Positions 35,422 to 44,253 of a DNA stretch of 64,000 nucleotides are shown here, one piece after another. Origin of the DNA: Polyangiaceae bacterium (GTDB lineage Bacteria > Myxococcota_A > Polyangia > Polyangiales > Polyangiaceae). The stretch is from contig JAPYTK010000002.1 in NCBI GenBank assembly GCA_029941785.1, positions 1 to 64,000 on the forward strand, written 5' to 3'. Position 1 is the first letter of the stretch. Each line of letters starts with the position of its first letter. A model generated the notes under the pieces. That model did no database searches, was not told the origin of the DNA, and was given only the letters and a program-made list of their open reading frames with translations. The position numbers were made by a program, and so were the translations under genes.

Positions 35422-36751
35422 CCTTCATTTTGTAGCGGCGAAGAGTACGAAACAACGTGCCACGATCCACCCCCGCACGGCGAGCAGCTTCGGCCACGTT
35501 TCCCTGTCCCTCATCGAGCAAACGACGAATGTACTGTCGTTCAAATTGCTCGATGAGTTGAGTCTTGGCAATACGTAGTGGCAAGTCGTTGAAGCAGGAA
35601 AGCGTATCGGCGCTGGGCGCGCTCGCCCCGCTCGCCGTGAGGGTCGGCGCCACCTGCAAGACGACCAAGTGCTCGAGGTAGTTGCGCAACTCACGAACAT
35701 TGCCCGGCCACGCATGCCCGGCCAGCGAATCGAACAAGGCCTGATCCGGCTCGATGTGCACATTCACGCCGCGATCTTCGGCGATGCGATCGAGCAGGGC
35801 GGGAACCAACATCGGGAGATCCTCCAGCCGCTCCCGAAGAGCTGGCATGGGCACCTGAATCACCGCGAGTCGGTAGTACAGGTCGGCCCGAAAAGTCCCC
35901 TTGTTGACCTCACGCCGTAAGTCGCGATTTGTCGCCGCAACCACGCGAACATCGACTCGCTGGGTGTGGTGCGAACCGATCTGACGAACCTCCCCCTCTC
36001 CGAGGGCGCGCAAGAGCTTCGGTTGAAGCTCCAGCGGAAGTTCTCCGAGTTCGTCCAAGAACAGGGTGCCGCCATCCGCGCGCTGAAAAGCGCCCACACG
36101 ATCCTGGTGAGCATTGGTAAACGCTCCTCGCGTATGTCCAAACAACTCACTCTCTATCAAGGTAGGCGGCAGTCCCCCACAATCGACGATCTCGAAGACC
36201 TCGTCTTTGCGGCCGCTCTTATCGTGAACCGCTCGAGCCGCGAGCTCTTTGCCCGTTCCGCTCTCGCCCGTGATGAGCACCGGAGCGGTCGTAGGCGCCG
36301 CCCGCTCGAGCAAGCGATAAATCTGCCTCATCGCGGGAGAACCGCCGATCATCGCACCGAAACGCGACGCTTCGCTGGCCTCGACGAGTGCATGCTTGTT
36401 TGCGAGCTCTAGGCGCAGCTTGGACTTGCCGACCCGAAACTCGGCGGCCCGCGTGAGCACGACCTCGCCTAAGCGCACGCCAACGAGCCTCGTGCCGTTG
36501 GTGCTATCGAGGTCGCGCAACACGATGCCGTCTGCCGTGGCCACGAGCTCAGCATGGAAGCGGCTGACCGTGGGATCGCTGAGTCTTAAATGTACGCCAT
36601 CCGCCGTCCCAATCGTCAACTGACCGGCCTCGGCATCCACACATCGGCCCTCATCTGGCCCCTCGATCACCTGAACCGAGAATCGTGGCGTGCGGACCGA
36701 AACACCGGCCTCGCTTCGGTCGATGACAACGGTGCTCCCCTCGGTGCTCAT
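35411..36751 (-). CDS. FHA-domain sigma54-type activator with a GAFTNA loop
   Basis: A 446-residue enhancer-binding protein. An N-terminal FHA domain (about 25-115; TVSRFHAEL, DSTNGTRLVG) is followed by a sigma54-activator AAA+ domain with Walker A GESGTGKE, Walker B TLFLDELGEL and sensor regions. A Fis-like HTH (NVAEAARRAGVDRGTLFRTL) closes the protein. The sigma54-contacting loop reads GAFTNA instead of GAFTGA. It lies downstream of a Ser/Thr kinase gene on the same strand (about 60-base gap), a likely signalling partner. Confidence 0.92.
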   Translation of the reverse strand: MSTEGSTVVIDRSEAGVSVRTPRFSVQVIEGPDEGRCVDAEAGQLTIGTADGVHLRLSDPTVSRFHAELVATADGIVLRDLDSTNGTRLVGVRLGEVVLTRAAEFRVGKSKLRLELANKHALVEASEASRFGAMIGGSPAMRQIYRLLERAAPTTAPVLITGESGTGKELAARAVHDKSGRKDEVFEIVDCGGLPPTLIESELFGHTRGAFTNAHQDRVGAFQRADGGTLFLDELGELPLELQPKLLRALGEGEVRQIGSHHTQRVDVRVVAATNRDLRREVNKGTFRADLYYRLAVIQVPMPALRERLEDLPMLVPALLDRIAEDRGVNVHIEPDQALFDSLAGHAWPGNVRELRNYLEHLVVLQVAPTLTASGASAPSADTLSCFNDLPLRIAKTQLIEQFERQYIRRLLDEGQGNVAEAARRAGVDRGTLFRTLRRYKMKVDR

Positions 36752-36811
36752 GAGGCCTTGAGCTTAGCAGATGCAGCAAGAAAACGAGGTCAGCACGGAA
36801 AGAGTCGCGCG

Positions 36812-38542
36812 CTATTCGAAACGCGCGCGCGCGCCTCGCGTCTCGGAAACGACGACCGTCGCCGTCACGAGATGATCGTCCTTTCTCGATTGGGCGACGA
36901 GCTGATACGTGCCGCACGGCCAACGATAACTGCCTGGCGTCTGTACCGTGGTTGGCCCGCCTCGCACCGTAAAGCTTCCCTTGGAGGAGAGGAGAATATC
37001 GCCCTTGCACGACGACGCTGGTGAGGAAAGAGACACGGCAGAGGCCGAAGCCGGTGCGATCGCAGCGGCGCTCGTAGCCGTGGTCGATGATGCCTCGCGG
37101 GCGGATGGCGCAGCTTGTCTTGCGCCCCCCCCACGTGCGAGCCCAGGCGACGCGGGAGGGCGAGGGGACCCGGGGCGCTCCGCGCTTGCAGTCAACGCCG
37201 GTCCGCTCTGCATCTGAGCACTCGCCGGAGGAGCTGCGCTCAGGGCCACCGGGGGCGACGCGCTCGGGGCGCTTTCCAACTCGCCGTGGTCTGTCGAAGG
37301 GTGCGCCACGGGACGTAGAACCAATGGATAGACCAGCGCGGCGAGGCCCACCATGGCGGCGACCAACAAGGAGGCCTTGGCCCTTGTCGACAGCACCGAA
37401 TCGAGAGGAAGGCGGCCCGCGTCGGCCGGCGGGACTTGCCCGACCTCATCGGCGCCCGATCCCGCGAGCGTTACGGCGGTCCGGATGGTCGAACCCTCGG
37501 CGAGCGTCGAGTCGAGCAAACGCATCGTGAACACACCGCTCGCTTCGCTGCGCGAGATCTCCGTCGGTCCCTTGCCAGCCAGCCCCACCACCGGCCTGTT
37601 GCGAGATTGCGTCTGCTGCGCGACCTCTCGCACGATCTCAGCGAGTTCGTCAGCGCCCGCGCGATACTCATGGGCCTCCGCGAGGCGCCCCAGCTCCTTC
37701 ATCATCGTCCGTGCATCGACGAAGCGATCGTCCGCCTTGGGGGCCAGAGCCTTGGCAACGAAGGCGTCGAGCGACGAGCCCACATCCTCCCGCAAGCTCG
37801 AGACGAGCGGCGAAATTCGATTGGACGGCTTCCGCGGGATCTCCGACGCGTGGTCCTCCGGAAAAGGCAGACAACCTGCAAGCAGGTAGAACGACACGAC
37901 GCCTACGGCGTACAGGTCGGCACGGGCATCGAGCGGCTCGCCGCGCGATTGTTCGGGCGCCATGTAAACGGGCTTGCCGGCCCGCACGCTCGGCGGACCT
38001 TCTCGATCTTGCGTCACGAGCGCGACGCCAAAGTCGGCTATTTTCACCTCGCCCACCGAAGACAACAGGACATTGCCTGGGCTGACATCACGGTGCACGA
38101 GCGTTCGGCCGTCAGCCATCGCGTAGCGGTGCGCATGACCCAATCCCCGAAGAACCTGGGCCATGATGAACAAGGCGATGTCGATGGGTACGGGCTGCTC
38201 GCGGCGCTCATAAGCCGCGATGAGCACGCCGAGATCTACGCCTTCAACCAGCTCCATGACGAGAAAATAATCGTCCTTCTCCCCCTGCCCGAAGTCCATC
38301 ACCTGCACGATGTTCGGATGGATGAGCTGCGACATGAGTCGGGCCTCTTCGACGAACATGTCCGAGAGCAGCGTATCGCCACCAAGTCCTGGCAAAATCC
38401 GCTTCACGACCACAGCCTTCTCGAATCCGCCCGCGCCCAGAGTGACCGCACGGAAGACTTCGCCCATGCCACCGCGGCCGATGCGTTCTTCGAGGCGGTA
38501 TCGCGCCAATGACGGCTCTCGCTTCGCTTCGGGTCCCGTCAC
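36812..38542 (-). CDS. Ser/Thr protein kinase with TM segment and C-terminal extension
   Basis: A 576-residue Hanks-type kinase: GRGGMGEVFRAV Gly-loop, VVVKRI Lys, catalytic loop VHRDVSPGNVLL, DFGVALV and YMAPEQSRGE. After the kinase (about 1-290) come an unstructured linker, one transmembrane helix (LLVAAMVGLAALVYPLVL, about 395-415), an Ala/Ser/Pro-rich stretch and a C-terminal beta-rich domain with two Cys (PEGA-like, inferred). The outer domain may sense envelope signals. Confidence 0.92.
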   Translation of the reverse strand: MTGPEAKREPSLARYRLEERIGRGGMGEVFRAVTLGAGGFEKAVVVKRILPGLGGDTLLSDMFVEEARLMSQLIHPNIVQVMDFGQGEKDDYFLVMELVEGVDLGVLIAAYERREQPVPIDIALFIMAQVLRGLGHAHRYAMADGRTLVHRDVSPGNVLLSSVGEVKIADFGVALVTQDREGPPSVRAGKPVYMAPEQSRGEPLDARADLYAVGVVSFYLLAGCLPFPEDHASEIPRKPSNRISPLVSSLREDVGSSLDAFVAKALAPKADDRFVDARTMMKELGRLAEAHEYRAGADELAEIVREVAQQTQSRNRPVVGLAGKGPTEISRSEASGVFTMRLLDSTLAEGSTIRTAVTLAGSGADEVGQVPPADAGRLPLDSVLSTRAKASLLVAAMVGLAALVYPLVLRPVAHPSTDHGELESAPSASPPVALSAAPPASAQMQSGPALTASAERPGSPRPPASPGLARGGGARQAAPSAREASSTTATSAAAIAPASASAVSLSSPASSCKGDILLSSKGSFTVRGGPTTVQTPGSYRWPCGTYQLVAQSRKDDHLVTATVVVSETRGARARFE

Positions 38543-38554
38543 CGCGCGCCTCGC

Positions 38555-39193
38555 CTATTTGGACGTCTTCTGACCCTTCGAAGCCCGACGTACGTACACC
38601 CGGCACATGCCGTGCTTGGCCTTGGAGCGTGCATAGGGGAGTGGCGTCTTGCTCTTCTTGGAGCGCACGTACAAGCCACTCCCAACGGCCGGAGATGGAA
38701 TGACCGCCCCGAGGGCCTGTGGGCGTTCTTGCGGTAGCTCTTCTACGGTGACGATGACATCGCCATCGACGAGGTCCACCGCCTCGATGGATGGCCTCCT
38801 GCCGGAAGCCCTGCCCCCAGGGCACATCGAGCCCTCCGTGCGAATGGCGAGGACCACATCGTCCGGTGCTACCCAGGGTCTCTCACCAGCCCATTGAAAA
38901 CGAGGCTCCTCGGCCGCTCCGATGACAACGTCGAGACAGTTACATCTCGCCGTCAACGTTGCCGTTTTGCTCGCCGTTAAATCGTGGCGCACGCCCCGCA
39001 GCACGTATTGCGACCGGTCAATCTCCGTCACGTCGGACTGAAACAAAGAACTCGGGTCGCGCCCAGCAACCCGCTGATGCTGATCTTCGGTCCAGTTCAT
39101 ATCGGCAAAGTGGTCCTGCGCCCCGCTACAGGAAACGAGCAGGCTGAGCCCAAGTGCCGCATGCAGCCGGGGGGGACGGTAGGCAGCAACCAT
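38555..39193 (-). CDS. Predicted lipoprotein of unknown function
   Basis: A 212-residue predicted lipoprotein (MVAAYRPPRLHAALGLSLL, lipobox LVSC). The mature part has a few Cys and a basic C-terminus (YVRRASKGQKTSK). ATG 39193 was chosen over the track start because the signal peptide begins there. It lies 12 bases upstream of the kinase gene and is likely co-transcribed. No family recognised. Confidence 0.68.
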   Translation of the reverse strand: MVAAYRPPRLHAALGLSLLVSCSGAQDHFADMNWTEDQHQRVAGRDPSSLFQSDVTEIDRSQYVLRGVRHDLTASKTATLTARCNCLDVVIGAAEEPRFQWAGERPWVAPDDVVLAIRTEGSMCPGGRASGRRPSIEAVDLVDGDVIVTVEELPQERPQALGAVIPSPAVGSGLYVRSKKSKTPLPYARSKAKHGMCRVYVRRASKGQKTSK

Positions 39194-39273
39194 ATGGAGG
39201 AGCTTCGCACCACGGTCAAATTGGGGCAAGTTTGGCTGATCCCTCCAGACCTCGTTTGAGGCATAATATACAC

Positions 39274-40428
39274 ATGAAGACCTTCTTTTCTTTTTTGACG
39301 ACAGCGACTCTCGCCTTCACGGTCGCCGGCTGCGGCGGAGACGACGCCAGCTTCGACTTCAAGGTGAGCCGCGTCGCCTCGGCGGGCAATGGCCATACGT
39401 GCAACGTTCGCTACAATGGGACGATTGCGTGCTGGGGTCAAAACGAACACGGCCAACTCGGCGATGGTTCCAAGAAAGGCTCGGAAGTTCCGATCCAAGT
39501 CGCGCCCGATCCGGTGTGGGTCAGCGTCGCCTCGGGAGCGCGCCACACGTGTGCGCTGCGCAATGACAGCTGGCTGTGGTGTTGGGGGTGGAACGAACAC
39601 GGTCAACTTGGAACCGGATCGAACCAGGACCAGTACCAACCGCTCCTCACAGGCGCCGGTTCGCGCTGGACACAAATCGCCGCCGGCGGAGTCCACTCCT
39701 GCGCCATTCGAGACGACGGCACCTTATGGTGCTGGGGAAACAACAACCACGGACAAATCGGTAATGGCAGTGGTGGCGTCGAGGAAGACAAGGTCTTCAG
39801 CCCCGAGCAGATCGGTGATGCGACGACCTGGTCTGCCATCGCGGCCGGCGAGGGACACACCTGCGCGCTTCGTACAGACGGCTCGCTGTGGTGTTGGGGC
39901 AACAACTCCGACGGACAAATCGGTGACAACACGACCATCCATCCCAACACGCCCCAAGAGATCGCCGCTGGCTCCACCTGGCGATCGGTCGACACGGGCG
40001 ACTTTCACACCTGCGCCATTCGAACCGACGGCTCGCTGTGGTGTTGGGGATTCAACCAATTCGGACAACTCGGCGACGACACGACGACTCGCTCTTTGGC
40101 ACCGACACGCATCGGTGAGCAAGACGACTGGCTCGCCGTCGAACTCGGCGATTTTCACACCTGTGCCCGTCGACTCGACCAATCGATCTGGTGTTGGGGT
40201 TCAAACGCCTACGGACAGCTCGGCGACGGCACCGTCTTCGAGATGCAGAAGGTCCCGGTGCAGACGACGTCGGAAAATCGCTGGATCGATCTGACGGCAG
40301 GAAACGACCACACCTGTGGTCTGTGGGATGATGAGTCGCTGTGGTGTTGGGGACGAAACGATTACGGGCAACTCGGGGATGACTCGAAGGTGAATCGCTC
40401 GCTTCCGATCAGCGTCGACTACCAGTAA
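39274..40428 (+). CDS. RCC1-repeat beta-propeller lipoprotein
   Basis: A 384-residue predicted lipoprotein (MKTFFSFLTTATLAF, lipobox VAGC) whose body is seven RCC1/ATS1-type repeats. Each contains a CxxR..G..WCWGxNxxGQLG-like core, for a single seven-bladed propeller. The repeated Cys pairs (CAIR...CWG) may form intrablade disulfides in the envelope. The ATG at 39274 follows an AT-rich CATAAT box by only 6 bases, so if that is the -10 element the mRNA would be leaderless. Ligand unknown. Confidence 0.87.
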   Translation: MKTFFSFLTTATLAFTVAGCGGDDASFDFKVSRVASAGNGHTCNVRYNGTIACWGQNEHGQLGDGSKKGSEVPIQVAPDPVWVSVASGARHTCALRNDSWLWCWGWNEHGQLGTGSNQDQYQPLLTGAGSRWTQIAAGGVHSCAIRDDGTLWCWGNNNHGQIGNGSGGVEEDKVFSPEQIGDATTWSAIAAGEGHTCALRTDGSLWCWGNNSDGQIGDNTTIHPNTPQEIAAGSTWRSVDTGDFHTCAIRTDGSLWCWGFNQFGQLGDDTTTRSLAPTRIGEQDDWLAVELGDFHTCARRLDQSIWCWGSNAYGQLGDGTVFEMQKVPVQTTSENRWIDLTAGNDHTCGLWDDESLWCWGRNDYGQLGDDSKVNRSLPISVDYQ

Positions 40429-40440
40429 CAGAGCCAGCGC

Positions 40441-40755
40441 CTACCCGTCGCGCTGCGAGAGTTGCTCGTAAGCCTGATTGATCTCTTTCATCCGTTTCTC
40501 GGCGAGTTTCTGTAGCTCGTCCGCTGCGGTATGCAGGCGATCGGGGTGATATTCTTGGATCTTTTTCTGGTAGGCCCGCCGAATCGTCTGCTGGTCCGCG
40601 CCCGGCTGCACTTCGAGAATCTCGTACGCGGATCGCTTCGTTTGCCTCTTGGGGGTCGCCGAAGAGCCGATCGATCGCGCCATCGGCTTCGCTCGCGCGA
40701 TCAGGCGGTAGAGAAACAAGCCGATCGCAAAGAAGGCGAAGATCTTGCCTAGCAT
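40441..40755 (-). CDS. Membrane-anchored J-domain protein
   Basis: A 104-residue protein with one N-terminal transmembrane helix (IFAFFAIGLFLYRLI) and a C-terminal J domain (SAYEILEVQPGADQQTIRRA, HPD at about 70-72), which activates Hsp70/DnaK ATPase. The DnaJ zinc finger and C-terminal domains are absent. It may recruit DnaK to the membrane. Confidence 0.88.
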   Translation of the reverse strand: MLGKIFAFFAIGLFLYRLIARAKPMARSIGSSATPKRQTKRSAYEILEVQPGADQQTIRRAYQKKIQEYHPDRLHTAADELQKLAEKRMKEINQAYEQLSQRDG

Positions 40756-40762
40756 GGGGCGC

Positions 40763-41266
40763 TTAGGGGCAGCGTTTCCCGCGGCTGCCGACGGCGTCGT
40801 TGTAGTAGTTCAATGCGTCGACGGCATGTCCGTTTGCCTGGTTCTTGTTGGCACGAGACACGAGCGCCATCGTCATGCCAACGAGCGCAACGGCGATCCC
40901 GGTACCGAAAATCGCGTAGGCCTTCCCCGGATCCTCTTCGACGAAGGCGAGACCCGACAAGCCCCCGAGACTACCGGCGCCTAGAACGATTCCGGCGACC
41001 GCGAGGCCCGTCGCAGCTTGACCCGCAGACTCGGCGTCTTCGGCGTGCTCCACAGCGCGCGGAACGCAGTGTACGTAATCGGCAAGCCCGGAGAAGCGCG
41101 GCGCCTCCGTGAGCATCTCGCGCCCCGCGTAAATCTGAACACCATCGGCGTAAGCGAGACTCAGTTCGTGCTTGGCGATGATCCGGGGTCGGTACTGACT
41201 CGTCGCGCTACATCCACCTAGCGCAGCGATCGACAACAGCGCGACGGGGAGCCGGGTTCGGGACAT
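40763..41266 (-). CDS. Predicted lipoprotein (second of a coupled pair)
   Basis: A 167-residue predicted lipoprotein (MSRTRLPVALLSIAAL, lipobox LGGC). It has two hydrophobic segments in the C-terminal half (TGLAVAGIVLGAGSLGGL, IFGTGIAVALVGMTMALV) and ends with ALNYYNDAVG. The start follows AAGGGAG and its ATG overlaps the upstream gene's stop (ATGA). Function unknown. Confidence 0.7.
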   Translation of the reverse strand: MSRTRLPVALLSIAALGGCSATSQYRPRIIAKHELSLAYADGVQIYAGREMLTEAPRFSGLADYVHCVPRAVEHAEDAESAGQAATGLAVAGIVLGAGSLGGLSGLAFVEEDPGKAYAIFGTGIAVALVGMTMALVSRANKNQANGHAVDALNYYNDAVGSRGKRCP

Positions 41267-41814
41267 CACTTGGCTCCCTTTCTTGCGGCGATGATTCCGC
41301 ATGTCCGCCAAGCGTGCCGAGCGTCATCGTTGTAGCGATTGATACGATCTATCTCGTCGGCAACTTCATCTTCAGGCTCGGGGTGGCCGAGAGCCAATCC
41401 CACAGTGACGATCGGCAGGGCGATCAATGCGCCGACGGCGAGCACGGTGAGTACCCGCGGGTCGGCTTCGCCGTCCCCTCCGCCTCCGGTGCTCCGGTGG
41501 TGCCCCGAATGGCCGTGGTGGTGATGATGACCCACCGGCGCGACGACGATGACGTTCACTGAACTCGCGTGGTGGTGGCGGCGCTCCTGCTCGTCGGGCA
41601 CCCAATAGCCCGTCGGTGTCGCGCGTGCATCGCGATCGGGCGCGAGCTCTCCTCCACGACAAACCGGTGGCTCGGTACTCGGTGCGTACATGACGACCTT
41701 GTCGCCTTGCCAGACCGCCCGCGCGCGAGCGTCGGACGGTGGCTGGTAGTTTGAATGGTAGCTACAGCCGGCGGTCAAGAGACAAAGGGCGGCAAGAGGG
41801 TGGATTGTTCGCAT
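41266..41814 (-). CDS. Predicted lipoprotein, His-rich (first of a coupled pair)
   Basis: A 182-residue predicted lipoprotein (MRTIHPLAALCLLTAGC). It has a His-rich stretch (VGHHHHHGHSGHHRS) that might bind metal, then a hydrophobic segment and a C-terminal RYNDDARHAWRTCG similar to the downstream protein's NYYNDAVG, so the two look paralogous. The track's start at 42210 reads antisense through the HNH gene region and is rejected. Confidence 0.68.
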   Translation of the reverse strand: MRTIHPLAALCLLTAGCSYHSNYQPPSDARARAVWQGDKVVMYAPSTEPPVCRGGELAPDRDARATPTGYWVPDEQERRHHHASSVNVIVVAPVGHHHHHGHSGHHRSTGGGGDGEADPRVLTVLAVGALIALPIVTVGLALGHPEPEDEVADEIDRINRYNDDARHAWRTCGIIAARKGAK

Positions 41815-41852
41815 GGCGGACACGACTAGTGTGGCCGATTCGAGAAGCGGGC

Positions 41853-42548
41853 TCAACCAGCGCGCAGAAAAGGCTCCCATTGGGGATAGCCTGAGCGACT
41901 TCCTTCTGGACTGGACAGAAGACCGGCGCGCAAGAGCAGACGCGCGGCGAAGGACCAATGCGGCATCCGAGGGCGTGAGCGCAGCGGCATGTGCGCTTCT
42001 TGGGGCGTGTGCCCGCCCTTGCGGCGGTTGCAGGTTTGGCACGAGGTCACGAGGTTTTGCCATTCGTTTTGGCCGCCACGGCATCGGGGCATGACGTGAT
42101 CGATATCCAAATCCTGCTCGGGAAAGGTGTCGCCGCAATACTGACAACGCAGTCCATCCCGCAACATCACGTTTTTTCGAGTGAGTCGCACGGCCGGATG
42201 ATAACGACACGAGTAGTGGTGCAGGCGGACGATGCGGGGTGCGCGAAGATCTCCGCGCAAGGTGCCGATGGCGTCATCGTGGGCTCGTACAACCATCGTC
42301 GCCCAGGTCGGGAAGTCGTGGAGGTGGCCGCCTTCATCGAGCACGTTCGCCCTCTCGCTGTAGACCAAGCGCAGTGCCTGGCGCACCGTGCAGATCGTCA
42401 CGGGTTGAAACCCGCGCCCAAGCACGAGCACCGGAAGGGCGAGCACCTGGCCGCCGCTGCGTTCGAGCAGGCGAAGAGGCCGATTGTTTGGCCGGTTGGT
42501 GATTCCGCGGTGGTTGGATGTGCCCATTGAGAGACCGAGGCTGCTCAT
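41853..42548 (-). CDS. HNH endonuclease
   Basis: A 231-residue protein. CQYCGDTFPEQDLDIDHVMP is followed by RCRGGQNEWQNLVTSC and QTCNRRK: a CxxC...DIDH...N...CxxC HNH/McrA-type zinc-supported nuclease core. The flanks have no recognised domain. Its partner is unknown; single HNH genes occur in restriction, phage and other contexts. ATG 42548 is preceded by AGGAAA. A sigma54-like promoter lies about 160 bases upstream. Confidence 0.85.
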   Translation of the reverse strand: MSSLGLSMGTSNHRGITNRPNNRPLRLLERSGGQVLALPVLVLGRGFQPVTICTVRQALRLVYSERANVLDEGGHLHDFPTWATMVVRAHDDAIGTLRGDLRAPRIVRLHHYSCRYHPAVRLTRKNVMLRDGLRCQYCGDTFPEQDLDIDHVMPRCRGGQNEWQNLVTSCQTCNRRKGGHTPQEAHMPLRSRPRMPHWSFAARLLLRAGLLSSPEGSRSGYPQWEPFLRAG

Positions 42549-42661
42549 GCGAGCATTTCCTTAATTTTCGTAGCATGGTGGATTGAGCCCAACAAAGTTA
42601 TGTGTCCCGACGAGGAAGAAGCTCGCGGCGGGCGGATGCGTTCACCGCCCAGCTCGCCAGT

Positions 42662-42727
42662 GTGCCATAAATTCCCGTAATGACACGGCTATTGGCGCAT
42701 GTGCCACTATGGCATGATTTGTGCCAA
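42662..42727 (-). promoter_or_regulatory. Sigma54-like -24/-12 element and nested inverted repeats upstream of the HNH gene
   Basis: On the minus strand, TTGGCACAAATCATGCC (42711-42727) has GG and GC separated by exactly 10 bases, as in sigma54 promoters (TGGCAC-N5-TTGC; one mismatch). TGGCAC occurs twice more in the same orientation (42701-42706 and 42662-42667). TGCCA-CTA-TGGCA (42702-42714) is a perfect dyad. The only downstream gene on this strand is the HNH nuclease. Confidence 0.45.
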
Positions 42728-42730
42728 TAT

Positions 42731-43474
42731 TCAATTTTGGAGCGCGTAGCGCTCGAGAAATCGCCGAATGAGGTGCGTGCTTTCGTCTCGCCCCACGCGA
42801 AACAGACTTGAGGGGGGCGCCTCATCCTCGAGGGGGCGAAGGCTTCGATGATAGGCGACGTAACGGTCGGTCGCCTCGGCGCCGCTCAAGTCGGGGTGAA
42901 ATTGGGTGGTGTAGATAGGTGCACCTTTGACTCGGAAGATCTGGGTTGGCAAGGCATCGTTCGAAGCGAGCAGCTGCAAGGAGTCGGGAACCTCCCCAAC
43001 GTGGTCGCTGTGGCCTGTATGAACATCGAAGGTCGGTCCAAATTCGGAGATCAGGGGATCGGAGCGACCCTCAGCGTTGAGAGTGATGGTGGTCGTACCG
43101 AGTTCGGCGTGGTTGACGTCGGTGTTGACGGGGGCACCTAGATGATAGGCGAGGAGCTGATGACCGAAACAGATCCCGAGCGTAGGCGTGCTTCGGGTGA
43201 GAATGGTTTCGAGTAGGCCGCGCAACTGATTCACCCATGTAGCGCTCCGTGGGTCGTGGACGCTGTAATCACCGGAGCCACCGATGATGATGGCGTGGAA
43301 GTCCTCGGTCCACGAGGGGCGGGGCGGATCGGTGAAGATGTTTCGGGTGGTCAAGCGCACTCCGGGGCCGGCTCGGCGGACCACGCATTCGCGCTCATGG
43401 CTTGCCATCGGGTCGTTGGGTTGCCGGACCTGCACCAGCAGCAGGTCGATAGGGGGCTCTGTTTGGGTCGTCAT
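42731..43474 (-). CDS. Class I glutamine amidotransferase-like protein
   Basis: A 247-residue GATase1-fold protein with nucleophile Cys102 in LGICFGHQLLAYHLG and the His motif YTTQFHPDLSGAEA. The triad residue after His-Pro is Asp (FHPD) rather than the usual Glu, a variant seen in some stand-alone amidotransferases. It lacks a synthetase partner domain. It is 24 bases downstream of bioD, likely in one transcript. Confidence 0.85.
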   Translation of the reverse strand: MTTQTEPPIDLLLVQVRQPNDPMASHERECVVRRAGPGVRLTTRNIFTDPPRPSWTEDFHAIIIGGSGDYSVHDPRSATWVNQLRGLLETILTRSTPTLGICFGHQLLAYHLGAPVNTDVNHAELGTTTITLNAEGRSDPLISEFGPTFDVHTGHSDHVGEVPDSLQLLASNDALPTQIFRVKGAPIYTTQFHPDLSGAEATDRYVAYHRSLRPLEDEAPPSSLFRVGRDESTHLIRRFLERYALQN

Positions 43475-43498
43475 GCGTCTCTCGCTCTTCAGAATGTT

Positions 43499-44194
43499 TC
43501 ACGTGAAACATGGGTGGTCAAACACACTCTCCTCCGCGCTGAACCGTTGAACGCGAGCCGCTCCAAAAGGAAGCCAGCCCACCACTTCCTGCCCAGATAC
43601 GCTTTCAATCTCCCGCGCATTGGACCGCACGAAGCCCTCATCGGACTCGCCGTTGGCACCGCAAAGCACCACCCCGGCCACCTCGACGCCGCGCGACCAA
43701 AGAGCCTCAAGGGTGAGCACGGTGTGGTTGATGGTCCCCAGCCCGTCGGTTGCGACGACCAACACCGCGAGCCCGAGTCCTACCATCAAGTCCGCCACTG
43801 TCAGCTCCGGGCCGACCGGAACCATGATCCCCCCTGCCCCTTCTACCAGAAGAACCTCACACCCCACGGCCCGCGCCCTGGCCAACATGGCTTGCACATC
43901 TGTGATCGCCATCTCCGAGCCTTCCGACCTCGCCGCGACCCCCGGCGCAACCGCCGCCTCGTAACGGAAACCACAAACCTCATCGAGACGCAGATCCGCC
44001 GTCATCGCCGCGAGCAACCGTATCGCGTCCTCTGGCACGAGCTCCCCCGAGCTCCCTCGAACACAGCCTGACTCCGCAGGCTTCAACGCACATGTCCGAA
44101 GTCCTCGCTCACTCGCCTCGGCAAGCAGCGCACACGCCACCGTGGTCTTCCCGACCCCGGTTCCCGTTCCGCTCACGAACAACTCCATCACCAT
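43499..44194 (-). CDS. bioD: Dethiobiotin synthetase
   Basis: A 231-residue ATP-dependent carboxylase that closes the ureido ring of dethiobiotin. It has P-loop SGTGTGVGKTT at the N-terminus, the LKPAESGC substrate segment and VEGAGGIMVPVG, all typical of BioD. Two ATGs lie two codons apart at the start (MVMELF); either could be used. No other biotin genes are in the window. Confidence 0.94.
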   Translation of the reverse strand: MVMELFVSGTGTGVGKTTVACALLAEASERGLRTCALKPAESGCVRGSSGELVPEDAIRLLAAMTADLRLDEVCGFRYEAAVAPGVAARSEGSEMAITDVQAMLARARAVGCEVLLVEGAGGIMVPVGPELTVADLMVGLGLAVLVVATDGLGTINHTVLTLEALWSRGVEVAGVVLCGANGESDEGFVRSNAREIESVSGQEVVGWLPFGAARVQRFSAEESVFDHPCFT

Positions 44195-44253
44195 GTTTCC
44201 TACGTAAACATTAAGTGCTCCCTCAGGAAGCCACCTCGACTAGCCTAGCCGAG

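Noticed and set aside
37436-38512. 358-aa plus-strand ORF opposite the Ser/Thr kinase
   Set aside because: Antisense to conserved kinase motifs.
41815-42210. N-terminal extension of the His-rich lipoprotein ORF
   Set aside because: It covers the 3' end of the HNH gene in another frame on the same strand; the signal peptide begins at 41814.
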